From Isoetes taiwanensis (lineage: Eukaryota > Streptophyta > Lycopodiopsida > Isoetales > Isoetaceae), in the NCBI GenBank assembly GCA_021234155.1, contig JAJEKV010000005.1:15063468-15127467 (forward strand): a stretch of 64,000 nucleotides of DNA. Reading direction: 5' to 3'. Below the pieces are notes generated by a model. The model was not told the origin of the DNA, ran no database searches, and worked only from the letters and a program-made list of their open reading frames with translations. This document shows, piece by piece, positions 52,376 to 62,990 of the stretch. Within the stretch, counting starts at the first letter, position 1. Each line of letters opens with the position of its first letter. A program made the translations under genes and the position numbers.

Positions 52376-54395
52376 CGCCTAAGCGCCCAGCTCCCCCTGA
52401 GCACCCAGGCCTCCTTTAGGATCATGTAGGCCAGATCATGTAGGTGCAACATCAACAACATCAAGAATCAGACATCAATCAAATCATCGGCATGCCGAAT
52501 ATGCAGTCAAGACCACAGCGTACACAGCCCAGCCAGATATTTCCATGGTAATCCCAGATTTTTCCCTGTAGATTGCTTTAGCCAGATTTTGCCCTGTACA
52601 TGTTGCCTCTCTGCCAGATTTTGGATTTGCTATTTGCCAACCTAGTTCGGATCCTCGCCCAACATCCGCTCCGGCCCCGCAAGATTTGGCCTAGGTCTAC
52701 AACCGCCTGCCCAAGATCCTGCCTTTCTACACAAGGCCACGTCTAGCTTCAGCGCATCATCGGCAAGTTTGGCCATCGATTCCATAGTCCTTGCTTCAGC
52801 ATGATCTTGCCCAACACCGCTTCTGTTATTTGTTGTTTGTTAGCCCGCCCATGTCATCCAGTTTAAGGCTTCCGTGTTGAGATTCTGTCTGACCCAGGAT
52901 TTGCCAGCCCTTGCTTTTGTTACTTGTTAGCCCCCCCAGGTCAGCCAGCCTCAAGACATCCGATTCTGTAAGGGGACTTAAGTATTGCATTTAGAAAGGC
53001 AGTGCTCACGTCCATATAATGTAATTCAAGGTCATGTGCATTAGCCATGGCTAACAAAATCCTCAAGCTGTTTAGTTTGACTAATGGTTCGTGGCAGGCC
53101 AGGCCCCAGCAGTTTCGATTTTTTTTCCCTTTTTGGCTTCTTGTTATGTCTGTTCTTTTTGCCTACCCTTAGCCAATGACGCGGAAAGCTAAAGAAATAG
53201 CAAGGAAGGCAGGGAAGGTTCCACCATGCCTGCCCCCTCCCTCAACTCCCGAGCACAGTCCCAAGGCCACACCATGTCTGACCCCTCCCCTTGCACCCGA
53301 CCACAGTCCCCTTAATGGCCTCAGTCCCACGGGAGCCACAGTTCCAGCAGGTACATCTCCAGTATCCTCAAACTTGGCCACACCAGAATCCCCCTTGCTT
53401 ACAATTCACTCCAGGATGCAGTCGGTTTGGTCGGCAGTTATAGTTACCGTCAATTCCGTGCAACTCCCTATGGACAGTTGGGCGCAGATTCTAGAAATAT
53501 TGGAGCTCTTGATGAAAGAATACGTATCTCATACTAGCCCTCATTCGCCGCCGGACATATCTGCACACACATTACGATCAGATGCCATGGTACAGACTGA
53601 GGCAGCAGCAGAGGTGCAGCCCGCCATAGTCGCGCACACAGTACATGTAGATGCTACGGTCCAGACCGAGACAGTGCCAGAGGCACTGCCGTCCGGGAAT
53701 TCGGATGTCCAGATGCACGGATGTCCAGATGCACGATGTAGCTCAGGCATATACACACGAACTAGTGAGAACGTCCGATAGCACACAGAACCCAGGTATA
53801 GGCCAACCTGAGCAGGACTGCTACTTGAACCTACGTCTAGTAGGCGTCCCCGAAACAGACTCCTGCTCGGACAACGAGGCCGCTGCACATTTTTTCACGA
53901 ATACTATGCATATTCAAAGCCCAGGAACTTTCACAACGTGACAAGTGCTAATCGGCCCGACAGGCCACGCCATATTCTGGTACAGTTCTCGGCATCCCAA
54001 GATCGGTTGTATGTGCTACAGCATGGGAATCATCTCAGGGGCACTCCCTTTTTGGTACAGGAGGATCTCTCCCAGTTCAGTTCACTCGACGATGGGACGA
54101 GTTATGCAAGGTTCGAGGGGTGAGGCTCCAAAGAAAATGGACAGTCTATCGGAGAGGTAAAGCACTTATTCTTGATCAGTGGCCTCTAAACCCTTGGTTG
54201 GGTTACGTCTAGTCGCTTCTGCTCGGCTTCCGTCGGTTTTGTATTGTTTTGTTCTTGTTAGGGGATTTTTGTTTCTGTGATGGGACTTTGTCCCCCATTT
54301 TGGTTCGGGCATATGCCCCCTCTTTTGTATTGGGTCTCATAACCCGATGGGGTTTTCGCGGACGTTAAAAATTTCTATCTATCTATCAATTTTTA
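52376..54395 (+). mobile_element. HAL1-like LINE derivative: ORF1 plus 3' tail, no reverse transcriptase
   Basis: An ORF1-like region (53176-54150) is followed by a 3' tail ending GCGGACGTTAAAAATTTC and (TATC)n at about 54370-54387. The GGACGTTAAAA plus tetranucleotide end matches the LINE that ends at 33.96 kb. No endonuclease or reverse transcriptase lies between ORF1 and the tail. The 5' border is not certain; 52.4-53.1 kb is untranslated or unrelated. Confidence 0.55.
53176..54160 (+). pseudogene. LINE ORF1 remnant (L1-ORF1p-like RRM start)
   Basis: ATG 53176 opens a 201-codon frame: a basic start (MTRKAKEIARKAGKVPPCLP), a Pro/Thr/Ser-rich part, and repeats of DATVQTET/DAMVQTEA-type units. 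After a frame change at about 53750, QDCYLNLRLVGVPETDSCSD gives the N-L-R-L-x-G-V-P-E motif that begins the RRM domain of L1 ORF1p, followed by AAAHFFTN. Beyond 53940 it decays through frames such as HAIFWYSSRHPK. Truncated and not functional. Confidence 0.6.
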
Positions 54396-54449
54396 TGTAT
54401 TAGGGAAGTGACTTCCCTCTACTGGCTCATTTACTAATTAGAACTCTTT

Positions 54450-54900
54450 TTGCCCTAGGTTCTATAAAGATTCCCTTAGGTTCCATAGGGATTCCCCATG
54501 ATTATCGTACGATTCCTCTAGGTTCTCCAAGATTCTCTTATGATTTTGTTGGGTTCCCCAAGTTTCTATAAAGATTCTATTAAGATTCTGATGCATTCTC
54601 TAATGTTCTATGAAAATTCCCCTAGATTTTCTAAGATTCTATCAAGATCCTTCTAGATGCTCTAATTTTCCTCTAGATTCCCTTAAATACCACGAAGATT
54701 CCCCAGTATTATATAAAGGTTCCCCTCGATTCTCAAAGATTCTATAAAGCTTCTCTAGGATTCTATAGGGATTCTTTTATATTCTCTTAAGATTTGTCTA
54801 GATTTCTAATGATTCTCTCAAGATTCCTCTAGATTCCCTAAGATTCTAGGAATATTTCACATAGGTTCTCTAAGATTCCATGAAGATTCTCCATTTCGAT
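54450..54900. repeat. Degenerate ~21-bp minisatellite (AGATTCTnTAAAGATTC type)
   Basis: About twenty imperfect units, each two half-units of 10-11 bp ending in GATTC or GGTTC (for example TTCTATAAAGATTCCCTTAG, TCTCTCAAGATTCCTCTAGA). The half-unit period of about one helical turn gives phased T/A tracts. No coding frame. Confidence 0.85.
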
Positions 54901-56340
54901 TACTTTGGCTCCAATGGCATTGAAACAATGGCAAATTACCAGTTGTTGGAAAGCTCTTGACGAGAGGAATTCAACGGCGTGGGTTCTCCTTCATCTAACG
55001 CAGCCATGTTGTTTGAAGCAGAGGCAGAAAAAAGAAGATTTCTAGAATGCTACAGTGCCACCTCACCCTTTTTAATTATAGTGCCACTTCTTGGCACCTT
55101 CCTTAACCTACTAGAAAAGTTCGCACACATGTCAAGGTTTTTGAATAGAATGTTGGATAACAAAATGTTGAGGTGTCAATTTTTTGAAAGAATTCATTAG
55201 TAATAAATATGTCTTGGGACATGTGTAAAAAAAAAGAAGCCTTAAAAGTGTTAAAAACCTTATCTAGACTATATCACCCAAAGTGTTAGAAATAAATAAG
55301 TCTTTGGACACATGTCAAAAAATGTCTTTAAAAATGTTACAAACGGATAAGCCTAGGCCTCCACAAAACAAACAGGGATCCTTAGAGAATATTCTATAGA
55401 AATCTTGCCTATAGCAATCAATTATTTAGTATAGATATTAACGTCCACAGATGCCCTTGGGCTATGGGACAAACATGCCCGAGTACAAATCAACAGTAGT
55501 GATAGATTCAAAGCATATCAACTAGATTCGGCGCTTCTAGGAGTTCACGAATATACTTGCGTGTATAGGTTATTATATCATGTTGAGAAGGGACTTCGTT
55601 AGGATCAAGATATGGAGGGACACAATGCCACAAACTATGATGGAGTATATAAATGTCAAAATATTAGCCATTAAGCGTAACGTGCATGGAGGGCAACCAT
55701 GCACCTTGTTTTTCATCGTGATTTGCGAAGAAGCAGAGGGAGAGGCCATTGCGATCTAATGGGGATGCACCCCTGTAATAAAGAAATTTACTCTTCTTGT
55801 CTTAGAGGTGTGAGAGGCAAGAGCCTTGTAGCAGTTAAGCGTATGAAGCTTTGGTTAGATAGCAATACGAAAGGAAAAAGGCCCAACCCAACCTTCTAGA
55901 AATAGTAACACGCATGGTAGGTTATTTTTCGAACGGGGCCAAAAAATAATAAAGGCGGCAGACTAAAGGGCCACAACATGTCTTTGTTTAGCCGCAGAAA
56001 AGAAGATACTTCAGATATCGACATTTGAGGATAAACACTATACTATATTATATTTTATGTGGAGACTTTATAAGCGCACCAAAGGAGCAAGGAAACTTTA
56101 AAATACACTTCTTATTTCTTCTTGTACAATCCTTATGCAAACAAGTATCAGGAGGACAGGTGCAAAAGGTTGTTGAAGTTATTGCATCAAAAGGCGCAAG
56201 ATTTCTGGGGAGGGAATTGAAGTTATTGCATCAAAGGGTGCAAAGGGTTGTTGGGTATTGCATCAAAAGGTTCTGAGGAGGGAATTGAAGGGCTCAGCCT
56301 GGGGAGGGATTCTCCGTGGACAATAAAAATCTATTCAATT
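54901..56340. other. Upstream flank of the phosphatase gene, no other gene supported
   Basis: Contains a short direct repeat (AAGTGTTA-AAAA and GTCTTGGGACATGTGT-like, about 55210-55320) and short frames without domains. At 56155-56290 AGGAGGAC/GGGAATTGAAG and TTGCATCAAAAGG repeats occur just before the gene. TATATT motifs at about 56045 could be promoter elements. Confidence 0.45.
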
Positions 56341-56356
56341 CAGTTTAAGATCATCC

Positions 56357-57310
56357 ATGGGTGATGAGGCTAGGAGGAAGAGGAGGGGGGAGAGAAGGTC
56401 GGCGATGATGCGGGGGAGAGCGTGGGCGAGGCGGAGAGGCAGCATGCTGGAGCTGATAGCATCATGTGGCAAGATAACATCAATGGTAGGGGGGTTGTTA
56501 TTTGGGAAAAGGAGAGGGGCAAAGAGGGGTTTTAGGGCATATGAAGGGCATGATGAGGATGAGCAATTTAGGAGGGTTAAAAAAAGGAAGCATAAGCATG
56601 CTGGATCACAGGCACAACAGAGTGGATCACAGGCACAACAGAGTGCACCATGGTGGCCCCTTTTGCCTCCACAGTCTGCCTCAAACTGGGGCAAGCCTAC
56701 CCTCCTCCTTGATCTGGACCAGACCCTCATCCACAACTCCTCTGCCTCCCTCACCATCTACTGCAGGCCCAATCTTGCCCCCTTCCTCTCCGCCGCGGCG
56801 CGGTCCTTCGAACTTGTCATCTTCACCTCTTCCAGCAGAAGGAGAGCCTCCAAAATTGTCTCCCAATTGGACCCCCATGGCCTCCTCTTTTCCCACAGCC
56901 TCTACAGAGACTCTTGCACTCTCTTACACCACTCTTATATCAAGGATCTGTCTCGCCTCGGCCGCGATCTTCGCAGAGTTCTTATTGTTGATAATAATCC
57001 TAACTGCTTCAGATTTCAGCCTCATAATGGTATTCATGTTCCTCCCTTTTTGGGTGACCCTTCAGATCAAATTCTCCCTTTGCTCCTGGATGTTCTTGAC
57101 AGATTGAAAGATGAGGAGGATCTGGTTGCTGCCCTGATCAGGATGAAATTGCAGGCTCAAGAAGCTCAGGAGGCTAAATTGAGAGCCAAAATTAAAGCTC
57201 TTCAGAGCAGGATTGAAGCATCTCAGACGCATAACCTGTCAGAATGGTCTTTTTCTTCGGATTTACAGAAGATAATTTCTATTTTTGGATCCTTTAGAGG
57301 AATCTTGTAA
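56357..57310 (+). CDS. FCP1-homology (SCP/Dullard-like) protein phosphatase, intronless, 317 aa
   Basis: A HAD-type phosphatase of the FCP1/SCP class, which removes phosphate from Ser in substrates such as the RNA polymerase II C-terminal domain. The N-terminus (1-80) is very basic (MGDEARRKRRGERRS; RRVKKRKHKH), suggesting nuclear targeting, with a duplicated GSQAQQS at 83-96. The domain starts with LLLDLDQTLIHNS (D119-x-D121-x-T123, both catalytic Asp present), then YCRPNLAPFL, FELVIFTSSS (156-160), LDPHG, the insert YRDSC, YIKDLSRLGRDL (194-205) and VLIVDNNPNCF (209-218). It ends with DQILPLLLDVLDRL and a predicted coiled coil (RMKLQAQEAQEAKLRAKIKA). The first ATG is used; ATG at residue 30 is an alternative. 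The single exon might reflect retroposition, but no poly(A) scar is seen. Confidence 0.93.
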   Translation: MGDEARRKRRGERRSAMMRGRAWARRRGSMLELIASCGKITSMVGGLLFGKRRGAKRGFRAYEGHDEDEQFRRVKKRKHKHAGSQAQQSGSQAQQSAPWWPLLPPQSASNWGKPTLLLDLDQTLIHNSSASLTIYCRPNLAPFLSAAARSFELVIFTSSSRRRASKIVSQLDPHGLLFSHSLYRDSCTLLHHSYIKDLSRLGRDLRRVLIVDNNPNCFRFQPHNGIHVPPFLGDPSDQILPLLLDVLDRLKDEEDLVAALIRMKLQAQEAQEAKLRAKIKALQSRIEASQTHNLSEWSFSSDLQKIISIFGSFRGIL

Positions 57311-58525
57311 CATATGGAAGCCCTTTTTTAAGAGTAACGTCCCACCATTGCAGAAAAAAGGACGGTCAAACTAATGGCATCTTTTTACTCAGTTTATGTA
57401 TAAAATAGTGCGTTGATTGATGTTTTACCTCTTTAACACAAACACGTCTAGTGGCGACATTATTCGCATCCGGTGTAGTTGCTTTCGGTGCAGTTGCTTT
57501 CGGTGTTCTAAATGTGTGGCCTGTATTCTTATTATCCAAAACTCATCAATTCATCAACTTTCTCAAGTTGAATCGTGCACGCATGTCATGATGTGGATAA
57601 CCTTCTTGTATATACTATCTAATGCATATCTAATGCAGGATTCGCATGGCATATGAACTTTGCAAAGATTCCTAGTTAATTATTTTGAGAAGCAAACGTT
57701 GGATTGAAATGAGAACTAACATCCATTAAAAAGGAGTTCAAAAAGAGTTTAGTAGCCACGTTTACCTTGATCTGGTGCTCGATCTGTTAATCTTTCTATA
57801 GTGCATATATTTCAAAGCTTATTTGGACATATCATCTGAAAGGTTCTGTTCAATATTAATTTGCAAAAAGACAACTATGTGAAGAAAATTTTGTATCAAA
57901 TTCGTCTAGTCATGTAGAAGCAATTAATTTGGGATCACTACAAGCATTAAGATTGTTGCAGCAAGTAATTAACCATTTTTTGTCCTTTATTTCACAGCCT
58001 ACTCTGTTGAAAGGTTTTAAGCTTTTCGGTTACACTTGAATAATCACGCACTGTGACATTTGAGGAACTTTAGTCAGGCTTTAAGACGATGGTATCCCTT
58101 TATGTAGGAAATATGGCTAATCATTTTCAGTTTCCTAGGTGTAGCAAGTTATTCTTTATCCAGTTTTTCTCCCATCTTTGCTCACAATCTTCAACAATCT
58201 GCAACAAGGTAAGAAAAGCAATGTCAGCAATAAATATGTAATTTGAAGCCACACTCAAGATAATTTATCTAATAAATCCTCCAGCAGATAAGCAATGAAA
58301 GAGGAAACAATCCAATATGCGGGCATTGACGACCAATCAATGAACTTGTTTGCTGGTATCGATGAATCTGTATGTCCCATATGGATTTTGCAAATCTGAT
58401 GATTCTCAAAAACTGCTACATTGCTTGCATCTGATGTTGTTGCAATTTAAATTCCCAATATTATTTGTTTTTAACAAGCAACATTTGCATCTAATTTCCT
58501 TCATAATACAAAATAATGTAATTTT
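57311..58525. other. 3' flank, no gene supported
   Basis: AT-rich. A short direct repeat TTGCTTTCGGTG occurs at about 57479 and 57494. AATAAA-like signals downstream of the stop are possible. No further coding region recognised. Confidence 0.5.
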
Positions 58526-58533
58526 AGAAGATA

Positions 58534-58561
58534 CTAGTTATGGTGCCCGGCGTTGCCGGGC
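58534..58561 (-). mobile_element. Helitron-like 3' terminus, minus strand
   Basis: On the minus strand the hairpin GCCCGGCAACGCCGGGC (58561-58545) is followed by ACCATAA and CTAG (58537-58534), then T. It is nearly the same as the reconstructed end at 3.22/3.55 kb, indicating one family inserted several times. Confidence 0.55.
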
Positions 58562-58630
58562 TTTAGTACAATTTGAGAAGGTGATTATTTGTTTGCTAGG
58601 TAGAATAAGGAATATGGCAATTTTGTGGAC

Positions 58631-58726
58631 ATGAGTGTGAGTGTGAGTGTGAGTGTGTGTGAGTGTGAGTGTGAGTGTGAGTGTGAGTGTGAGTGTGAGT
58701 GTGAGTGTGAGTGTGAGTGTGAGGGA
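58631..58726. repeat. Microsatellite (GAGTGT)n
   Basis: About 96 bp of GAGTGT repeats with one GTGTGT interruption. Confidence 0.98.
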
Positions 58727-58771
58727 GATTACTGTATGCTTTGAGTTGAAAATATCAATTGTGAATCTATT

Positions 58772-58800
58772 TAGATAGATAGATAGATAGACAGATAGAG
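58772..58800. repeat. Microsatellite (GATA)n
   Basis: Short (TAGA)n run with one C substitution. Confidence 0.95.
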
Positions 58801-61800
58801 ACGATGAAGCTTACAAACCATGAAGCTCTCAATGTATAGTGCTCTTTGTATTTAATGCATTCTGCTATTCAACATAGCAAGTTTATAGAGATGTGCCAGA
58901 TTTACAATACTTAGATTTTACAATACATCACAAACCATTCTCACTTTCTTGCTAAGATGGAGCATAGTTATTGCTTGTCATAAGTACCTTGCTCATTCAA
59001 GTTATTAGGACGAATGTTTTGAGTGTCTTATCAGGTCCGTCGAAAATAAGTCCAGCTTATATGATTTTCGAACCGGAAAAATCTTATCCCTTTTTAACAA
59101 CTTGATTGCCAAAGTAGAGATGTTTTGTGTAGTCTGCCCTGGCAACATGTGGAAATTAGCAGTCCAGTAATAAGTAATATCATCATTTTGTTAGTGGCAG
59201 TTTGATGGAATTTCATGCTTTGAATAATTGTGAAAGTGAGATTCAAAGGACATCAAGCCCTGCACAGAGAAGAATGGCTATTCACAACGAAGCAATTATT
59301 GATGAAGAGACTACAATTGATGCCAACCTACTTACGGAGTAGATGCGATATTTATCTCCTCTTTTCTAAAGTGGATAGTAGGAAAACTCCACATTGTCAT
59401 AGCTAATTCTTTAATAATAGTAACTTCGATCGCACCGCATTTCTCATTCTCACTAAGACCTGAACCTTGTCATGGAGATGGGCATAGATGATGAAAGTTC
59501 GGCACACATAAGGAGGTCCAAATCCCCGCAACAAAAAGAGACTTGGAATGTTTAATGGCCTTGCACCTCCAAAGGCAAAACTGTTGTATGAATGTGAGCA
59601 GTTCCTATTCATTTTAAGGTTACCACACATTGTGTTTTGCAATAATTATTGTGTAGTCACAGTATTTGTCTTGAAAGTGGCTTACTTTTGGAAATTATAA
59701 TGTCATGTTGTTTATGCGAAACCTCGACCTTGGGATAAATTGTGAGTAGCTAGAGGTTCTATTAGGCGCCATCTTTTTCATCAGCAATTTTTCAATGCAA
59801 CTTGGATTTGAACTGTTGGAGGGTAAAGGCTGGAGGCTCATTAGAACTGAAAAAGCTTTTGTAAGTTCAATTTTGTTTGCAAAAAGACAATCTTATACAC
59901 ATTTGGAGTTTCGCATGTATAAGCTTGCAGCACATTGACCCACTCTATCTTCATGCTTTGTTGCTGTGTTTTGTGTAGAACAAAAGTGGACTGGCACTCT
60001 TTTCTATAGATTTGCACTGAGTTGAAAGGCCATGAGAGTGGCCATTATTCTAAAATCATGCATACCGACATCTGCATCTTCTTGTAAGCATGCAAGCAGA
60101 TCGCCTGTTAGATGAGGTACAAATCTTTCTACAAAATTATGGGCATGCCATCTTAGATGGTTCAGAAGCTCAGAAGGAATTACAATAAAGCTTTAAAATC
60201 GTCGAGAGAATAGGACTTAAGCTTTCCTTGGAAAATTTTCAATGAGTCTATTGAGCTTCAAATTGCCCTTTCCTCCTCCAGTAGATCTCGAGCTTCTCTC
60301 GTTGCTCAAACCTTTATTGGAGCTATGTGATTTGTTATCACCTTGTCTGGGTGAGCTTTTCTGGTCTGCAAAATATGGGCTTAATAGGAATTGTTAGAGA
60401 TTTTTTGGTCTGCAAAATATGGGCTCAGTAGGAGTTGTTATATTTAGGGGTAGCGTTGTTGATGTGCCCAACATGCCAAGCATGAGAAGTTGTGTATACC
60501 AAGATAGACTTCTCAGATTAACCTTTGATTTCTAATTAGTAAATGTTTTAGTGGGACCTTTTTTTCCCCAGAACATGGAGAACTAATACCTTGGGTTAGT
60601 GATCAACAATGCGATAGTTATCCACTGGCCGTTGTGAAGGGCCACGGGATTACTTAAAAAATGATTTATTAAAGCCATTTGTGATGGTCTTTAGCCTCAA
60701 GCTGCTGGACTTACCTCTTTCTGTCATACCTCTTTGTGTTCAACCAATTTCAACTCTAAGTCGTAATACTTAGACGTTCCTGCAGTTTTAACCCTTTTTT
60801 GGGTTTCTATATGCTATCAGTCCTTCCATTTTCCTGCAGTTACGTATTTATGTTGAGTGATGTTTCTCTAGAAAATGAAGCAAAACAACTTGGGTGCATC
60901 TGCAATATGTAAGTTGGTAGTTCCATTGCTGCTATTAGATTTAGATAGAAATACTAGCTTTGTTAAGAACATAATCCAGTGGATTTTGCATCCTGGCAAA
61001 GTGAGAATTAAAAATACATAATGCTAGGTGCGCTTAGCTTCGTTAAATAATGCTGGATGCACTGAGCTTCCTTTCTGAAGCTACTGAGTTGAAGCATAGG
61101 CTGACCCGCGCCCTTTTTCTTAGTTCTTCTGATTATTACTGTCGGGTTATTAGAAGATTTCTCTAAGCAGACACCATTCTATTCTTTTTAAAGAACTTCG
61201 AGTTGCTCATCCGTCAATGATTATGATGTGCTATTCTTTTTATAGAACTTGGAGTTTCATCCTTCAAGGATTAGAGGCACAGGCACATCTGATAGAAATG
61301 ACACCACAAATACTTTTGAATGAGAGCATGGGCACTACAGTTGCTGATCATGTAAAATCGGTAAGTAGTTGAAGAGTCTATTGTTGTTGCATTATGTATT
61401 GTCTATTGTTTTAACGTTTGTCCCCATAAAAATTTGCCCATAGTCTAACCACAGACTTTGTGCAGGGTAATCTGGAATCAGTGAGTTGTGAGGGCCAGTA
61501 TCAAACTCATGTTGTATATTCGTTATATTTTCTATCCAGAAATAACAAATCCTTCAAAGTCTTCATATTCATGCATTGCAAACATCATGTTTGCAGTTAC
61601 TTTCCAATTTCGAGTTGTTACAGCTTGGTAAACACAATGTCCCTATTCCAGCAATAAATGCCTTCATATCTAATGATTCAAAGCATTCAACTATTATCTA
61701 GCAATAAGTTATTCTCTTCCAAAGGATCAACCAAACCATTGATGGGCATTGTTACCATTGTAGTCATATATACGTCGATATTAAAATATGAGATTGACTT

Positions 61801-62310
61801 GCATACTTCTACAAAGCAACGAATAGCATTCTTATTTTCCCTCTACGTTGTGCTATTTGCCTTTGACATGTGAAGCCAGGTGTAACTGGAGTAGAAAACA
61901 TGGTGACATATTCAATTATTGACTTTGGCATATGAAATTGACATACGAAGTTGGATGTCATTGGATTAATAGTTGTGTGACAAATTCATAGATTAGGACG
62001 GAATATTTTCAATAATGGATATTTTCAACAATGCGATAGTTATCCGTGGCCTTTAAATCCTGAATTGCTGATGATAGCATATCCAGAGTACAGGTTTGAA
62101 ACCAAGCCGTAGACCCATATTTGTTGCAAAATTTAGCTCTTGAAACCATCTTATGAGTCAGATATCCATCTCGACCTGTCTAAATCCATGAAAAAACCTC
62201 CTACGGATCTTGTATCAACAAAAACAAAGATCAATCAATCGAAAAAGAGATAGAATCATACCTTATGGATGGTATTCCTGCTCTGAATCCGACCCATAAC
62301 CGCATCTGGA
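58801..62310. other. Intergenic, no gene supported; one tandem duplication
   Basis: A 47-bp-spaced duplication of GGTCTGCAAAATATGGGCT (plus ARTAGGARTTGTTA) lies at about 60364 and 60411. Short frames at 61460-61873 have no recognisable domain. Possible splice-like sites (CGGTAAGTAG at about 61359) could not be tied to a coding frame. This may include the 3' flank of the LBD gene, which reads leftwards. Confidence 0.45.
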
Positions 62311-62493
62311 TTAGCGCCAAGCCCTAACGGTTTGCACAGAAAAAGGGGGCAAATCACGGCTTGGCATGGAATTGTCGTAGAAGCTTGCATTATTGGCCAT
62401 GCCGCTGCAGTGTTGCTGGTTCAGTGCTGCAACTGCCAATCTGCTTGCGAGTTGAGCTTGGACGATGGCCAATTCGGCTTGTAAGCTTGCAAC
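62311..62493 (-). CDS. LOB-domain (LBD/ASL) transcription factor, last exon only
   Basis: The minus strand has a good acceptor (TTATCTTGCAG) at 62494; the exon opens in phase 0 with VASLQAELAIVQAQLASRL and ends ...RAW(R) with TAA at 62313-62311, 60 codons plus stop. This matches the leucine-zipper-like end of the LOB domain, which in plant LBD proteins typically reads LQ-QVA-LQ-EL----A-L. An intron just before this coiled coil is common in LBD genes. The first exon with the C-x2-C-x6-C-x3-C block and the GAS block should lie at higher coordinates, and none is found up to 64000. A LINE fragment begins 500 bp upstream, so it sits in the presumed intron. Confidence 0.75.
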   Translation of the reverse strand, partial: VASLQAELAIVQAQLASRLAVAALNQQHCSGMANNASFYDNSMPSRDLPPFSVQTVRAWR

Positions 62494-62990
62494 CTGCAAG
62501 ATAACGAAGAACCCACTATCAGATTTCAGAATCTAAAGAAAGATAGTTTTAGATAGATGGGTTTTTATCGATAGATAGATAGATGCATGTCGATCTGGCC
62601 GAGATTAGAAAGGGAAGAATAAAAAACTAAATCATAGCAAATTTTTGGCAAATCGGAAAGATTTCTGGCAGCCAAAATATCCCAAAACCTTAGAAAATTA
62701 AATTAAGGGAAAATTCCAAAAAGTTTTCAGAACCCTGGAAAAACCAAATTTAAAGAATAGGATAATGTGATTTGTAATGGATTTTCATATGCAAAATGTC
62801 TTTGGCACCCTGAAAGTAAAATATATTTGATATGCATGCAGCATGATTTGGATATGGTATTGAAGCACCACCGGCCCACTGCTTTATTGGGAAACAATAT
62901 AGAGACAAACAGATTAAATCAAGAAGCATAAAGCCATCAGAGAAATAAAAAAAATAAATCGATATTAAGCACCTAGCATTAGAGATGTCG
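62494..62990 (-). other. Presumed LBD intron, 3' part
   Basis: AT-rich sequence with a small (GATA)n run at about 62573. A frame continuing from the LINE at 63.0 kb into this region is fortuitous read-through. Confidence 0.5.
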
